Assembly: GCA_900544945.1 (NCBI GenBank)
Contig: UQXG01000055.1
Location: 1-12,960, forward strand
Length of the DNA stretch: 12,960 nt
Origin: an uncultured Eubacteriales bacterium
GTDB taxonomy: Bacteria > Bacillota > Clostridia > Oscillospirales > Oscillospiraceae
Direction of reading: 5' to 3'
Both the position numbers and the translations under genes were made by a program. Below are positions 12,896 to 12,960 of the stretch, one piece after another. The notes below the pieces were generated by a model. That model worked only from the letters and a program-made list of their open reading frames with translations, had not been told where the DNA came from and searched no databases. Every line of letters starts with the position of its first letter. The stretch's first letter is position 1.

Positions 12896-12960
12896 CTTGT
12901 GTAAAGGGTGGTGCTCCGCGCAGCGAATCAAAATCTAACAATTGCCAGTGGCAATTGCAC
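12896..12960 (-). repeat. Dispersed repeat, copy B (inverted, reaching the window end)
   Basis: Reading the minus strand: a palindrome GCAATTGCC/GGCAATTGT with loop ACT (12958-12938), an 8-nt spacer, and the 34-bp block (12929-12896) that matches 9009-9042 at 33 of 34 positions. Beyond the block, the minus strand has TTTTTTGACA (12881-12872) and then the terminator at 12832-12866. Copy A also has TTTTTTGACA (9139-9148) just before a terminator. The element may continue past the window. Confidence 0.8.

Overview
The window looks like chromosomal DNA of a GC-rich, anaerobic, gut-type Clostridia, probably Oscillospiraceae or a close relative. This is inferred from the strong C/G third-position codon bias, AGGAGG-type ribosome sites, sigma-A-like promoters, citrate fermentation genes, and intergenic palindromes of the kind I associate with that group. 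No rRNA, tRNA, CRISPR array, transposase or phage gene is visible.

Left part (1-2364, minus strand): two transcription regulators. The first is a SARP/BTAD-type protein with a C-terminal domain that looks like a GGDEF domain without its signature. The second is a LysR-type regulator divergent from the citrate genes. The 223-bp gap between LysR and citD carries divergent promoters, three phased YCTTATG repeats and an inverted repeat on the -35 box of the citrate promoter.

Citrate block (2588-6883, plus strand): citD, citE and citF encode the acyl carrier, beta and alpha subunits of citrate lyase and overlap by 4 nt at each junction. After a 143-bp gap with a long interrupted inverted repeat comes a CitMHS-family metal-citrate symporter, then a strong terminator. 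Citrate would enter with a divalent metal and be cleaved to acetate and oxaloacetate. The genes for acetylating and maturing the acyl carrier (citC, citX, citG) and for an oxaloacetate decarboxylase are not in the window.

Middle block (about 6970-8774, plus strand): a two-gene half-size chromate-transporter (CHR) pair and a cysteine-rich DUF2284 protein. Upstream of the pair is a possible leader peptide whose stop overlaps a GTG start.

Gene-free stretch (8775-9268): a near-consensus promoter faces right into about 300 bp of palindromic repeat sequence that ends at a terminator. It may be a non-coding transcript. A second terminator and the promoter of the next operon follow.

Right block (9269-12794, plus strand): an SPFH/zinc-ribbon protein (YdjI-like), a double zinc-ribbon membrane protein (YdjG-like), a secreted or anchored TPM-domain protein (YdjH-like), and a small membrane protein joining a DUF5808-like segment to the sodium-pump decarboxylase signature GGADGPT. 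In Bacillus subtilis the ydjGHI genes sit with pspA in a membrane-stress operon; no pspA is seen here. A bidirectional terminator and an inverted second copy of the repeat found at 9009-9042 close the window.
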